Shown here: positions 1 through 8,769 of the stretch, one piece after another
Numbering within the stretch: the stretch's first letter is position 1
Layout of the letters: every line of letters begins with the position of its first letter
NCBI RefSeq assembly: GCF_001624705.1
Contig: NZ_JSEO01000001.1
Location: 438,980 to 502,979 of the forward strand
DNA from: Marinomonas sp. SBI8L
Lineage (GTDB): Bacteria; Pseudomonadota; Gammaproteobacteria; Pseudomonadales; Marinomonadaceae
DNA length: 64,000 bases
Direction: 5' to 3'
Translations under genes and position numbers: made by a program
Notes under the pieces: model-generated
What the model was told of the DNA's origin: nothing
Seen by the model: the letters and a program-made list of their open reading frames with translations, nothing else
Databases searched by the model: none

Positions 1-712
1 CTGATTCATCGGTAAAACGGGTTAACAATTCATGGTTTTTTAAGGCGATAATCACCTCATCATTTTTTAGACTCACCACCAAATTATTAACAAATCCCGC
101 CTCTGGATACTTATGAGAGAAGAAGTGACTTAACTGGCAATCTGCATCTGAGTAATCGGCTAAATCAAAACGGTATAAAGTGAAGAACTCACCGCCTTTA
201 AAGATTTGCACGTCATATTCTAGTGTCTCCAACTGCTTTTGCTCAGACAGTGAGATGATACGATAAGTTTCTCCCCCTATGTCTTGCTCTTTATCTAACT
301 CAAGAGTAAGCGGTAAACTTGGGCCATACGCGCCAAATCCAGTATCAATCAGATAAGTTTCGCCCTGAAGTTTAACTAAGCTAACCCTGTGGGTTCTAGG
401 TGCTTTTTTCTCTTGGTTATAAAGGACACGAGCTAGCTTTAATTGCACTTCATAACCTAATGCACTTAATAATTCATAAGTAAGCTTATTATGCTCAAAG
501 CAATAGCCACCCAAACCTTGAGTCACTATCTTATGGCTTAAGCTATCTGTGTCCAAAGGTAGCTCTTCACCCAGTACAACTGCCAAGCTATTAAAGCTGT
601 ATTTAGCAATATGCTTATTTTGCAAAGCTGCAACAAATTCTAAAGAAGGCTCGCCCTCGTGGGTTAGCACTAAGTCGTCTAGGTAGTTTTGTAAACTGCT
701 TGATAAAGTCAT
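1..712 (-). CDS. nat: Arylamine N-acetyltransferase, 3' end cut by window
   Basis: A cytoplasmic enzyme that would transfer acetyl from acetyl-CoA to arylamines, hydrazines or hydroxylamines. Reading leftward from the ATG at 712, 237 codons are open to the window edge. The family triad is visible and correctly spaced: Cys71 in GGYCFEHN, His108 in THRVSL and Asp123 in LIDTGFG. The known family is about 260-280 residues, so only a short C-terminal piece is missing. The start has AGGAG a few bases upstream on the minus strand. The neighbour at 901 is divergent, so no operon partner is visible here. Family assignment is firm; substrate is unknown. Confidence 0.9.
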   Translation of the reverse strand, partial: MTLSSSLQNYLDDLVLTHEGEPSLEFVAALQNKHIAKYSFNSLAVVLGEELPLDTDSLSHKIVTQGLGGYCFEHNKLTYELLSALGYEVQLKLARVLYNQEKKAPRTHRVSLVKLQGETYLIDTGFGAYGPSLPLTLELDKEQDIGGETYRIISLSEQKQLETLEYDVQIFKGGEFFTLYRFDLADYSDADCQLSHFFSHKYPEAGFVNNLVVSLKNDEVIIALKNHELLTRFTDES

Positions 713-900
713 GTTCTACTCCTGTAATGTCATTCAATGAATGTCAGAATATGGGAGTCAAAGAGAGAAGGAATTAACCCAGGTTAATTTTGAGAAAGTT
801 TTTTAAAACACGCCATTCTTTAAATCTATTTCACCAAAAGCTAATTAAGACTGTTTCAGTTTTTGCACTTTTTCATGCATGAGTATTTCGCTAGCATAAA

Positions 901-1281
901 TTGAGCGCCGTTCAGAAAAATCAATTTATGTTTATCTTTATTAGCGCCTTTATTGCTGGTGCACTTTTACCTCTCATCATCTCTGCGCTGACGTGGAAGT
1001 CTGAACCAAAATTAAGCCGTAACCTGTTTATTCTAAGCTGCTTTTTGTACCTGCAAATTTTGGGGGAGATGCTCTTCAAAGTGAATGATTTAGGGGCTTA
1101 CATTAAATACTTATCTGCATTTTTTGTTGTCTTTAGGTTAGTTCACCTCGCTTACATCACTCAATTAGGCATCAGGCTAATTAAAAGAGCAAACCCCTTA
1201 CCTAAGCTACTTCCAATCACCTTAATTCTAAATACTCTTGTCTGGCCCATGGTATTGATTAGTCTTGTCAGTAAGTTCTAA
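901..1281 (+). CDS. Small hypothetical membrane protein
   Basis: I do not recognise the family. The 126-residue product shows about four hydrophobic segments (roughly residues 9-29, 40-60, 66-88 and 103-123), with basic residues between them, so it is probably an inner-membrane protein. The longest reading uses a TTG start without a clear ribosome site; the ATG at 928 (MFIFIS) is a reasonable alternative and would remove only nine polar residues. It lies alone between the divergent NAT gene and the convergent ArsR gene. No function can be inferred. Confidence 0.55.
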   Translation: MSAVQKNQFMFIFISAFIAGALLPLIISALTWKSEPKLSRNLFILSCFLYLQILGEMLFKVNDLGAYIKYLSAFFVVFRLVHLAYITQLGIRLIKRANPLPKLLPITLILNTLVWPMVLISLVSKF

Positions 1282-1324
1282 AGGCACTCTCTTCACATAA
1301 ACTTACTGACATGACTATCTAAAT

Positions 1325-1642
1325 TCAAAGATTAGAGAGTAAACCCATTAGCCCAGGAAACTCTTCTTCCAACTCTTCCCGCCTTAACTTAGCAAGAGAA
1401 TGGTTTCCACGGTCGATATGAGAAATTAAACCCACATCCTTCAATAATTTAAAATGATGAGAGCGTGTTGCCTTAGCCACAGTTAAGCCAAAAGAAGTAC
1501 AGTGTCTTTCTGCCCCATTTTCATCATTAATGAGATCCACAATGATTTGCAAACGTATTGGATGAGCTAATGCTTTCAGTATTCCCAGCATAGCCCCTTG
1601 CCTATTGCTCTTATCAGCGCTCTTTTCTATCTCGCTAGCCAT
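1325..1642 (-). CDS. ArsR-family winged-helix transcriptional regulator
   Basis: A 105-residue DNA-binding repressor-type protein. After a polar N-terminus, residues 20-95 carry the ArsR pattern: 'LKALAHPIRLQIIVDL' (helix 1-2), a recognition-helix region 'TRSHHFKLLKDVGLI' and the basic wing 'DRGNHSLAKL'. No cysteine pair typical of metal sensing is obvious: only one cysteine (HCTSF) is present, so it is more likely an organic-ligand or multidrug-type sensor than an arsenic sensor. It is transcribed divergently from the MFS exporter at 1906, and three palindromes lie in the shared 263-bp region. Inference: it regulates itself and the exporter. Confidence 0.85.
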   Translation of the reverse strand: MASEIEKSADKSNRQGAMLGILKALAHPIRLQIIVDLINDENGAERHCTSFGLTVAKATRSHHFKLLKDVGLISHIDRGNHSLAKLRREELEEEFPGLMGLLSNL

Positions 1643-1764
1643 CTCTTCTCCTTTCTTATCCTTTAGATCGGCCTTAACTTTTTATTATACCCTTTGTGAC
1701 ACAACAGCTAACTAACACCTTAAAACATGCACAGCTATTGACATAAAAATCATGTCACTATAAG

Positions 1765-1782
1765 GTTCGATAAAATTCGAAC
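1765..1782. promoter_or_regulatory. Palindrome GTTCGA-N6-TCGAAC, candidate operator
   Basis: A perfect 6+6 inverted repeat in the divergent region between the ArsR gene and the MFS gene. Position and symmetry fit an operator for the dimeric ArsR-type regulator, but no binding motif is known for this protein. Confidence 0.45.
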
Positions 1783-1810
1783 GTATATAAAATAAAGGAC
1801 GTACCACGTT

Positions 1811-1826
1811 TTCTATACGTATAGAA
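1811..1826. promoter_or_regulatory. Perfect 16-bp palindrome TTCTATACGTATAGAA
   Basis: An uninterrupted 8+8 palindrome about 80 bp before the MFS start codon. It is the most symmetric of three palindromes in this intergenic region and is a candidate operator for the adjacent ArsR regulator. Confidence 0.5.
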
Positions 1827-1829
1827 TAT

Positions 1830-1850
1830 TTCTTACCATTCTAGTAAGAA
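1830..1850. promoter_or_regulatory. Inverted repeat TTCTTAC-N7-GTAAGAA
   Basis: A 7+7 perfect inverted repeat immediately 3' of the 16-bp palindrome and about 55 bp before the MFS start. It could be a second operator half or a small hairpin in the leader of the MFS mRNA. Confidence 0.4.
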
Positions 1851-1905
1851 ATGAAATAACTGTCATGGATTATCGACACAACAAATTTAATGGAAGATTT
1901 TAGCA

Positions 1906-3459
1906 ATGCAGAAAGCAAAACAAACCAGTCAAAGACTCACCCTCTTCACAGTGTTATTAGCTGTATTTGTCGTACCAAGTTCTATCTCAGGCACAGCGAT
2001 CGCACTACCTTATATCAATGCAGATATTCAAACAGATCTTGCCAGCTTACAATGGGTGGTTAATGCCTTTAATCTAACATTCGCGTGTTTTACCCTAATT
2101 TGGGGCAAAATATCCGATATTTGGGGTAAAAAGCGATCTTTCTTTATTGGTGCTTTTATTTATACCTTAGCGTCCGCAGGCTCAGCACTTTCAACGAATG
2201 CGCTAGCGCTTGATATATTTAGAGCGTTTGCAGGTGTCGGTGGTGCTGCCATTTTTGCATGTGGTAGTGCGATATTTATTCATACGTTTGAAGGTGATGC
2301 AAGAACCAAAGCCTTTGCCCTATTTGGTACAACAGCAGGCCTAGGGATTACCTTAGGCCCGACTATTTCAGGTATTCTTCTTGATTCGATTGGTTGGCAA
2401 GCAATCTTTTTCATGCATGCTGCCGCTCTCTTCTTGGTTTTAATTGTCAGTGTCAAAATACCAGCAGGTCAGGCTCAAGGTGGCTCTATTGCTCACATAG
2501 ACCTTGAGGGATCTTTTATCTTTATCTCTAGTATGTTTATGCTAATGCTAGCCCTTTCTAAAGGTTATGACTGGGGCTGGAAAAGTGAGGCTATCTTGCT
2601 CAGCTTTGCTGGTAGTGTCATCTGCTTCCTTGGGTTTATGTTGCATATTAAGGTTGCATCATTCCCACTTCTTAAGATTGAGTTAATTAAAAACCATACA
2701 TTCTTAGGCTTGATCTTGGTACCTGTTGTAGCAAGTTTCACCTTTGTGACTCTGTTAACTTACTTCCCAACATTTTTAACCGGCTCAATGCAATTTACTG
2801 CATCTAAAGCAGGCTTAATCATGCTGTTTCTAACCGCACCCGTTTTGGTTTTCCCCTTGCTTGCGGGCAAATTATCAGCGAAAGGCGTCAGCACAAACCT
2901 ACTCATGTACTTAAGCATTATCAGTATGCTAATCGGTGCGATCGCGCTTATTTTTGCAGTGCAAAACCATATTTCTATCATCACAATAGCCTTTGCTTTG
3001 ATACTCATTGGTATAGGTATGGGGATGTCAGCAGGTCTTGTGGATGGCCAAGCTCTAAGCAGTGTCAATGAAAGCGATGTAGGCATGGCTGCTGGTTTGC
3101 TAAATACCTTCAGACTCGGTAGTGAAGCAATTGGCGTTGCTATTTATGGGTCATTATTAAGCTCTCTTGTTAGCAATATGGTGCCTATACAACTTAAAGA
3201 GCACATCGTTTTGAACACAGACAGTTGGGTTAATGCGATTTCCTCAGGCAACTTTATGAGTATGTTACCCCAAGGGAAAGCTGATCAAGCGGGCATATTT
3301 GAAACCATGTCTAGCATCTATAACAGCGCTTTTGTTACGACGAATATCGCACTAACAGGGATGGCGCTTATTGCCTCTATCTTGGTTGTTTTTCTTCTTA
3401 GTAAAGAAAGGAGAGAAAAGAAGAAACAAGCAATCCAAGAGAAAGCTTACAACCTTTAG
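1906..3459 (+). CDS. MFS drug exporter, DHA2 (14-TM, EmrB/QacA-like)
   Basis: A 517-residue inner-membrane proton-driven efflux protein. About 14 hydrophobic segments span the chain, as usual for DHA2 members of about 500 residues. The MFS motif A is visible near residue 65 ('GKISDIWGKKRSF'), and motif C-like glycine/proline-rich helix 5 follows ('GLGITLGPTISG'). The N-terminus (LTLFTVLLAVFVVPSSISGTAI) matches the first helix of this group. It is divergent from the ArsR gene, whose product probably controls it through the intergenic palindromes. A bidirectional terminator follows. The exported compound cannot be told from sequence. Confidence 0.88.
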   Translation: MQKAKQTSQRLTLFTVLLAVFVVPSSISGTAIALPYINADIQTDLASLQWVVNAFNLTFACFTLIWGKISDIWGKKRSFFIGAFIYTLASAGSALSTNALALDIFRAFAGVGGAAIFACGSAIFIHTFEGDARTKAFALFGTTAGLGITLGPTISGILLDSIGWQAIFFMHAAALFLVLIVSVKIPAGQAQGGSIAHIDLEGSFIFISSMFMLMLALSKGYDWGWKSEAILLSFAGSVICFLGFMLHIKVASFPLLKIELIKNHTFLGLILVPVVASFTFVTLLTYFPTFLTGSMQFTASKAGLIMLFLTAPVLVFPLLAGKLSAKGVSTNLLMYLSIISMLIGAIALIFAVQNHISIITIAFALILIGIGMGMSAGLVDGQALSSVNESDVGMAAGLLNTFRLGSEAIGVAIYGSLLSSLVSNMVPIQLKEHIVLNTDSWVNAISSGNFMSMLPQGKADQAGIFETMSSIYNSAFVTTNIALTGMALIASILVVFLLSKERREKKKQAIQEKAYNL

Positions 3460-3487
3460 TAAAGTACATTTATAAAGGCTAAAGGCA

Positions 3488-3522
3488 AAAAAGAGAGGCC
3501 TAGATGCTAAGCCTCTCTTTTT
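3488..3522. terminator. Bidirectional rho-independent terminator
   Basis: A 12-bp stem (AAAAAGAGAGGC with its complement) and a 11-base loop, with T-runs on both sides, between the convergent MFS and kelch genes. It can serve both. Confidence 0.9.
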
Positions 3523-3545
3523 GTTTGTTATACCCTATCTAAGGT

Positions 3546-4559
3546 TTATTCATTCGTATCAGGTGTAAAGGCTTGATTCAAATTAACCGCATTCAAAGAA
3601 GGCGCAGTACTGCCACCAAATACATAGATCTCCTTTCCAACACTGGCTGCGGCTAATCCATGTCTGGCTGTAGGCATAGCTTCAACTTCCCCCCAAACAT
3701 CTGTTTTTGGGTCATACACCCAAGTACGATTAAAAATCACTTCATTTGGAAACCACTGCTCACCACCAAAGGCATACAGTTTGTCATCCATGACAGCCAC
3801 TGCAAGGCCAGCCTGAGCCAGAGGCATTGCGGCTTTAATCTGCCATTTATCTGTTTCTGGATCATATACTTCTAGAGTATTAAGGTTGTTAAGCCTGAGT
3901 TTACCCTCTGGATCATGTTGATTTTGACGACCACCCACAACATAAATTTTGCCATTAATCACCCCAGCTGCCGCACTGTTTCTTGGTGTCGGTGCATCAG
4001 CTAAACGAGTCCAAGTATTCGTCTTTGGGTCATAAACTTGTGTCAGCTTTGTTTCCACATAATCATCTAGATGTTTGGTATTAGGCGTTTCAGCTAATCG
4101 TCCACCTATAATATAAATTTTATCCTTAACAACCGCACCAACATGTTCACCACGAGGTGTTGGCATATCACCTGCAGATGCCCATACATCAAGCTTAGGG
4201 TCATATACAAAGATAGAAGACTGCACCTGCCAATCTGGTACAGCACCATAAAAGCCACCCATGGCATACACCTTTCCCTGCACACTAGACAAAGTAATAT
4301 GATGACGCTTTGCTGGCAGTGGTGATAACAGCTGCCAAACATCATTTTTAGCATCGTAAGCACTAAATTGGTCAGTAAACGTATTCTTGTTGCCAACAAA
4401 ACCACCTGCCACATAAACTTTGCCATCCAAGGTATCCGTATAGATTTCTTGGACCGCTGTTGGCATAGGCGCCACATTACGCCAATCAGCAAAAGATGGT
4501 GTTGCCAAACTAATCGCAGCACTCGTACAAAGGGTTAAAGCCAAGGTATGTAAGCGCAT
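3546..4559 (-). CDS. Secreted kelch-repeat (N-acetylneuraminate epimerase-like fold) protein
   Basis: A 337-residue exported beta-propeller. Residues 1-24 are a signal peptide ending in SFA. The rest has about six kelch units of about 50 residues, each with the 'GGxxx...xxVYDPxxDxW' pattern (for example 'AMGGFYGA...VYDPKLDVWASAGDMPTPRGEH' split over the blade). The ends 'NWR/APMPTAVQEIY' and the C-terminal strand could close the propeller. It starts behind AGAGG and stands alone on the minus strand. Related secreted kelch proteins include mutarotase-like enzymes such as NanM, but no catalytic residue could be confirmed, so the role is open. Confidence 0.82.
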   Translation of the reverse strand: MRLHTLALTLCTSAAISLATPSFADWRNVAPMPTAVQEIYTDTLDGKVYVAGGFVGNKNTFTDQFSAYDAKNDVWQLLSPLPAKRHHITLSSVQGKVYAMGGFYGAVPDWQVQSSIFVYDPKLDVWASAGDMPTPRGEHVGAVVKDKIYIIGGRLAETPNTKHLDDYVETKLTQVYDPKTNTWTRLADAPTPRNSAAAGVINGKIYVVGGRQNQHDPEGKLRLNNLNTLEVYDPETDKWQIKAAMPLAQAGLAVAVMDDKLYAFGGEQWFPNEVIFNRTWVYDPKTDVWGEVEAMPTARHGLAAASVGKEIYVFGGSTAPSLNAVNLNQAFTPDTNE

Positions 4560-4613
4560 CGCCTATATCCTCTAAATGTAATTTCTATTGAGATAATTGT
4601 TCGTTAAGCGTAT

Positions 4614-4639
4614 GAGTGGCTAATAACACTTAGCCACTC
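4614..4639 (-). terminator. Hairpin downstream of the oxidoreductase gene
   Basis: A perfect 10-bp stem (GAGTGGCTAA / TTAGCCACTC) with a 6-base loop in the 110-bp gap after the 4670 gene. No long T-run follows, so it is either a weak terminator or an mRNA-stabilising hairpin. Confidence 0.55.
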
Positions 4640-4669
4640 GCAAAAGCGTTAAGACAGACTACGTAATGG

Positions 4670-5611
4670 CTAAAGCGTGACTATCACTTTACCAACACTA
4701 CGACCAGCTTCGATTGATGTATGCGCTTCACCCAGTTTTTCAAATGCAAAGGTTTGAGACACATGAGGCTTAATGGCACCGCTTTCTAACCAGCTACTTA
4801 AAAGTTTCATATCCTCGCCATTAGATTGAACCAACAATTTATCGATAGAAACCTCTAGCGCATCAGCTTTTGCCTGCAAATCAGCTGGAATCTCCATCAG
4901 CGTGATAGAAACCAATCGACCGCCTTTACCAAGAACCGTTAGCGATTTTTCTGCCGTGTCTGCAGAGACAGTATCAAAAACAAGATTCATATCTGATACG
5001 GCCTCTTCAAATGCTTGAGTACGGTAATCAATATGCTCATCTGCACCTAAAGACATAACAAAATCGAGATTTTTGCTTGAACTCGTTGATACGACATAAG
5101 CACCCATTTTTTTAGCGATCTGAACAGCAAAGTGTCCAACTCCACCAGAACCTGCATGTATGAGTACCTTATCTCCTGGAGAAACACGGCCCTTAAGTGC
5201 TTGCAATGCCGTTAGTGCTGCCAAGGTTGTTGCTGCTGCTTGAGTGAAACTGGTGCCTTTTGGAATTGCAGCAAGGTGAGACTCTGGTGCAGCCACGTAT
5301 TCGGCATAAGCTTTACCATGGCCAGGAAAATTAACCATACCAAATACCTTGTCACCAATTTGATACTGGCTCACTTTATCGCCAACCGCGACAACAGTCC
5401 CTGCGATATCCCAACCCAAAACAATAGGACGCTCTGGGCTAATCAACATATTTAGACCTTCATTTGAGTATTTCACCTTGGTATCAGCAGGGTTAATACT
5501 GATTGCCTGGTTTTCAACTAGGACTTCATTATCTTTCAATTCAGGTTTAGCGATATCTTTAAGGATAAGGTTTTCAACGCCACCAGCTTGTTCAAGTAAA
5601 ATTGCTTTCAT
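4670..5611 (-). CDS. NADPH:quinone reductase-like MDR-superfamily oxidoreductase
   Basis: A 313-residue cytoplasmic zinc-free medium-chain dehydrogenase. The N-terminal GroES-like domain ('INPADTKVK', 'VLGWDIAGTVVAVG') is followed by a Rossmann fold with 'LIHAGSGGVGHFAVQIAKKMGA' split around residue 150-170 (GSGGVG dinucleotide motif). The family reduces quinones or alpha,beta-unsaturated carbonyls with NADPH. It starts behind AAGGAG, 15 bp downstream of the ABM monooxygenase stop codon, so the two form an operon. The divergent LysR gene at 6435 is the likely regulator. The pairing suggests handling of quinones or other reactive electrophiles; this is inference. Confidence 0.85.
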   Translation of the reverse strand: MKAILLEQAGGVENLILKDIAKPELKDNEVLVENQAISINPADTKVKYSNEGLNMLISPERPIVLGWDIAGTVVAVGDKVSQYQIGDKVFGMVNFPGHGKAYAEYVAAPESHLAAIPKGTSFTQAAATTLAALTALQALKGRVSPGDKVLIHAGSGGVGHFAVQIAKKMGAYVVSTSSSKNLDFVMSLGADEHIDYRTQAFEEAVSDMNLVFDTVSADTAEKSLTVLGKGGRLVSITLMEIPADLQAKADALEVSIDKLLVQSNGEDMKLLSSWLESGAIKPHVSQTFAFEKLGEAHTSIEAGRSVGKVIVTL

Positions 5612-5626
5612 TTTGGATGCTCCTTT

Positions 5627-6253
5627 TTAAGCTAATTGAGTTACAAAGTTCATGTATTGCTGCATATCACCTATCACGCTCTGTTCCATTAATTGGCCGG
5701 TGGTGACTGCATAAGGTTGATGGAAGTGAATGTCCCAAACATCTGACTCTTGACGCCAGTGCTCATAAACCACCAAGGTGTCTTCTTGGCCTTGCACTTC
5801 ATAAAGGTCAAACAACAAACAGCCAGCTTCATGACGAGTCTGTTTAATGTGCTCTTCAAACTGAGTTAATAACGCCGCTCTGTTTTCCAACGAAATTTTG
5901 AAAATGAAAAAGATATTAAATTTAGGATCAGAGTCATTCGCTTTAATTGGAGCAACAGGAAATGGTTGAGTATCCGTTAAGTGAAAACTCTCTGCTGGTA
6001 TCTCCAAGGCTTCTCGCTCTAATTCATTTAATACTTTGCGGTGAATAAGTGTTTGGTGATGATCAAGTGCGACGTCATCTTCCCAACGGGTATATATGAA
6101 AAAAATATTAGGGTCAGTATTATCTTGATAAAGACGTGCAGCTAGATTGCCAGCTTCCTTTAAGGTTAAGGCTTGCACCTCTAATAAAGCTTGTGAAACA
6201 GCATCTTTAAACTCTGGTTTAGCAGTAAATTTTTCAACTTGGGTAGCAGGCAT
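5627..6253 (-). CDS. Tandem antibiotic-biosynthesis-monooxygenase (ABM) domain protein
   Basis: A protein with two ferredoxin-like ABM domains (about residues 1-95 and 105-205), each with the 'F.IYTRWEDDVALDHHQ' or 'LVVYEHWRQESDVWDIHFHQP' type pattern. Single-domain relatives act as dimers, so the fusion is an internal dimer. I prefer the start at 6253 (MPATQVEK, 208 residues) over the upstream ATG at 6283, because AGGAG lies 7 bases before 6253 and nothing suitable precedes the longer start. It is the first gene of an operon with the oxidoreductase and faces a LysR gene. Such proteins can oxidise quinols (YgiN-like) or degrade small aromatics; the substrate here is unknown. Confidence 0.8.
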   Translation of the reverse strand: MPATQVEKFTAKPEFKDAVSQALLEVQALTLKEAGNLAARLYQDNTDPNIFFIYTRWEDDVALDHHQTLIHRKVLNELEREALEIPAESFHLTDTQPFPVAPIKANDSDPKFNIFFIFKISLENRAALLTQFEEHIKQTRHEAGCLLFDLYEVQGQEDTLVVYEHWRQESDVWDIHFHQPYAVTTGQLMEQSVIGDMQQYMNFVTQLA

Positions 6254-6335
6254 GATACTTACTCCTAGTAAATGTCTGTGCATTGATTAAGTAAGATGCA
6301 TATTAATAAGTTTGAATTTTGGTATCATCTAGCTA

Positions 6336-6360
6336 AATTAGGAATTATATTCCTTAATTT
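6336..6360. promoter_or_regulatory. Imperfect inverted repeat in divergent promoter region
   Basis: AATTAGGAA and TTCCTTAATT flank a 5-base centre in the AT-rich gap between the ABM gene and the LysR gene. One base is missing from one arm. LysR regulators bind such dyads in the region they share with a divergent target. Confidence 0.4.
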
Positions 6361-6434
6361 TGGGATAATATTTTCATTTAGCTGTCATATCAGGCTAAAT
6401 TCGACTCATGCTCTCTCTTCAAGCTGGAAACAAG

Positions 6435-7352
6435 ATGAACTTAGATCTGAAAAATTTAGCCCTTTTTTTAAGGGTGGCTGAGCTAGGTAAGATTGGGCGT
6501 GCTGGTGAAGAATTCGAGCTTTCTAGTACTAACGCTAGTCAGCGAATTCAACAACTGGAAACCCAGGTAGGAGTAAAACTGTTTCATCGCACCACGCGTA
6601 CTGTCACACTGACTTATGATGGCGAGGTATTTCGCGAGCATGCTAAACGTATTTTAGATGATGTAGAAGAAGTCTCTAACGTCTTTAAAACAGATAAAAA
6701 TAAGGTAAAGGGGAAAATTAAAATCAGTGTTTCTTCGTCATATGGTCGAATTTACATCGTGCCCTTTATTCCTGCATTACTAAAACGCTACCCTGATTTA
6801 GAGATCGATTTAGATCTCAGCGATAAAAATATCGACCTTGTTGAGCAAGGTTATGATCTTGCCATACGTATTGGAGACCTCACCTCTAACAGTCTATTAG
6901 CCAGAAAGCTTGCTGATAACCCAACACTTTTGGTTGCCTCACCTGACTATGTAAAACAGCACGGCATGCCAAAAGCACCAGAAGAGTTAAAACAACACAT
7001 CTGCCTACCCTTTGCGAACCTAAACAATTGGACTTTTAAAGATACACATGGAGAGCTGATAGATGTCACGGTAAAAGGCCCGTTAACCATAAATCTTGGT
7101 GATGCAATAGGTGATCTTGTAGAAGCAGGTATGGGCATAGGTATGGCTTCATACTGGCACGCTGCTCCTGCAATAAAAGCAGGTAAGCTAGTTCAAATAT
7201 TGCCAGACTTTCCTATCTGGCCAGAAACCAAAATATGGGCGGTCAGACCAGCAGGTCGCATTATGCCTACTAGAGTAAAAGCCTTTTTAGACTTCATTGA
7301 GAAAGTCATTTTTGAAACCAATCAAAAGCGCTATGGCAGTCTAATTAAGTAG
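6435..7352 (+). CDS. LysR-family transcriptional regulator
   Basis: A 305-residue LTTR: N-terminal winged helix (residues 1-60, 'FLRVAELGKIGRAGEEFELSS' region with 'RIQQLETQVGVKLFHRTTR') and a C-terminal periplasmic-binding-like effector domain. The start at 6435 (MNLDLK) aligns with family N-termini; an in-frame ATG at 6408 would add nine residues that are not part of the usual helix and lacks a ribosome site. It is divergent from the ABM/oxidoreductase operon, its probable target. The effector-domain phrase 'VEQGYDLAIRIGDL' places it in the large CrgA/DsdC-like group, many of which answer to quinones or aldehydes. Confidence 0.88.
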   Translation: MNLDLKNLALFLRVAELGKIGRAGEEFELSSTNASQRIQQLETQVGVKLFHRTTRTVTLTYDGEVFREHAKRILDDVEEVSNVFKTDKNKVKGKIKISVSSSYGRIYIVPFIPALLKRYPDLEIDLDLSDKNIDLVEQGYDLAIRIGDLTSNSLLARKLADNPTLLVASPDYVKQHGMPKAPEELKQHICLPFANLNNWTFKDTHGELIDVTVKGPLTINLGDAIGDLVEAGMGIGMASYWHAAPAIKAGKLVQILPDFPIWPETKIWAVRPAGRIMPTRVKAFLDFIEKVIFETNQKRYGSLIK

Positions 7353-7366
7353 TGAGTGATTAAATC

Positions 7367-7396
7367 AACACAGAGGCCAGAAGCCTCTGTGTTTTT
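7367..7396. terminator. Rho-independent terminator between convergent genes
   Basis: An 11-bp perfect stem (AACACAGAGGC and complement), 5-base loop and a T6 run, between the LysR gene and the convergent gene at 7405. Confidence 0.9.
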
Positions 7397-7404
7397 TACA
7401 AATA

Positions 7405-8544
7405 CTAGTTTGCTTGATAAGAGAATCGGTACAAGGTGTAAGGGGCTTTCGCATTCCCTAACCCTTGGCTAAAAACAGGATGCTGATGCAACTGATCTTG
7501 TGTCACATAAACATAACCATTACTTAGGGCAAAACTATCTGGCCAAGACAAACGCTTATCTTGTACTAGAACTTGATACTTGCCTTTGGTGGTTAAGCCA
7601 ACTGCACTGTTTTCAAGGTCTGACACTATGATGCCCTGCTTAGAGTAAGCGATACCATCACTTGGGTTCTTCGGCCCAAAGACTTCGATCTTGCTTTCGA
7701 TTTGAGAATCAGACAGTGCATTATTCACTAGTGCCATAGCTGGTACACGATAAATTTTAGTACCAGTAAAAGCACCAAAATAGATCCACTCACTCTCTTC
7801 ATCCATAGCAATTGGGTTTAAACCAAAACGCAGTTTAGTCGTTTTACCCTCTGCTGATTTTGATGCTAAAAGAGACGCTTCTATCACGATGTCTCTGTCT
7901 TCTGGCATCAAGGTATCCGCATTTTCAAGGGCACGTTTAGCTTGACCAGAGGCAATATCGACTACAACAAAGGCAGGTTTAGTTGCTCCAGCAAAGTTTC
8001 CAAATGTCATATCAGCAATGATGATTTTCCCGTGTTTTTCATCTATCACAAAATCTTGCAAGAAAGAATTTGCGGCAAGTGCAGAAGCTGGCAGTTCAAT
8101 ATTATGGGATAGTTTATTGAGCACAGTATCCCAAGCGATCAATTTAGCAGGAGACGCTTCACTGCCCATGTCTAGCATCCATACCACCCCTTTGCTATCT
8201 GAATGCACACCAATAACCGCAGACAAACCTACCTTGCCTATCTCTGGACCATCCGCCCAATCTTGAGTAGGAAATGGACGCTTAACCCCATTTGCCATCA
8301 CTTCGACAACTGTTACCTTAGGACCATCAAGTGGGTGCATACTGATAATGATGCGACCTTCTGGCGTAATTGTAATACCGCCACCACGATAATCTTCAAA
8401 CTGAGTTACCGCTTCTAACGCACCTATTTTAAGATTATGTGCTGTATGCGCTTGATTGTTTGAAGCCGCAGACACTCCCATCGATAAAGTGGCTCCCATA
8501 ATAGATAGGCTCAATAAAGTTGCAGATAACTTAACGTTTTTCAT
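7405..8544 (-). CDS. Secreted major-royal-jelly-protein/yellow family protein
   Basis: A 379-residue exported six-bladed propeller. Residues 1-27 form a signal peptide (to SAA). The mature part has typical MRJP features: 'YRGGGITITPEGRIIISMHP', the middle 'FLQDFVIDEKHGKIIIAD' segment, 'LRFGLNPIAMDEESEWIYFGAF' over residues 240-265, and 'RLSWPDSFALSNGYVYVTQD' near the end. Bacterial relatives are often called gluconolactonase-like, but their substrates are mostly unproven. The start has GGGAG at good spacing. It is monocistronic; the next gene upstream is a LysR on the same strand 225 bp away. Confidence 0.85.
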   Translation of the reverse strand: MKNVKLSATLLSLSIMGATLSMGVSAASNNQAHTAHNLKIGALEAVTQFEDYRGGGITITPEGRIIISMHPLDGPKVTVVEVMANGVKRPFPTQDWADGPEIGKVGLSAVIGVHSDSKGVVWMLDMGSEASPAKLIAWDTVLNKLSHNIELPASALAANSFLQDFVIDEKHGKIIIADMTFGNFAGATKPAFVVVDIASGQAKRALENADTLMPEDRDIVIEASLLASKSAEGKTTKLRFGLNPIAMDEESEWIYFGAFTGTKIYRVPAMALVNNALSDSQIESKIEVFGPKNPSDGIAYSKQGIIVSDLENSAVGLTTKGKYQVLVQDKRLSWPDSFALSNGYVYVTQDQLHQHPVFSQGLGNAKAPYTLYRFSYQAN

Positions 8545-8769
8545 GTGAACTCCCGTTTAAATAATTTAATCAAAATAGAAGAAAGCAGTGTCTGCCCCTT
8601 CGATAAAAGCCATATTAATGGCGGATTAAATCTCTTTAAACAGGATAATAAATGAATCTTTATCTAATATTTTTGGATAATAGTGTAATTTAATCCCTAC
8701 TTACTAAATACTATTGAGGACATAGATAAGTAAATTTAACAATTTTTGAGTAATATTTTGATCTAGCAA

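Noticed and set aside
2760-3086. Open frame of 108 codons antisense to the MFS gene
   Set aside because: It is a shadow of the MFS coding frame; no ribosome site or recognisable domain.
4106-4522. Open frame of 138 codons within the kelch gene
   Set aside because: Another frame of the same strand, low-complexity content and no ribosome site; the kelch frame is clearly the coding one.
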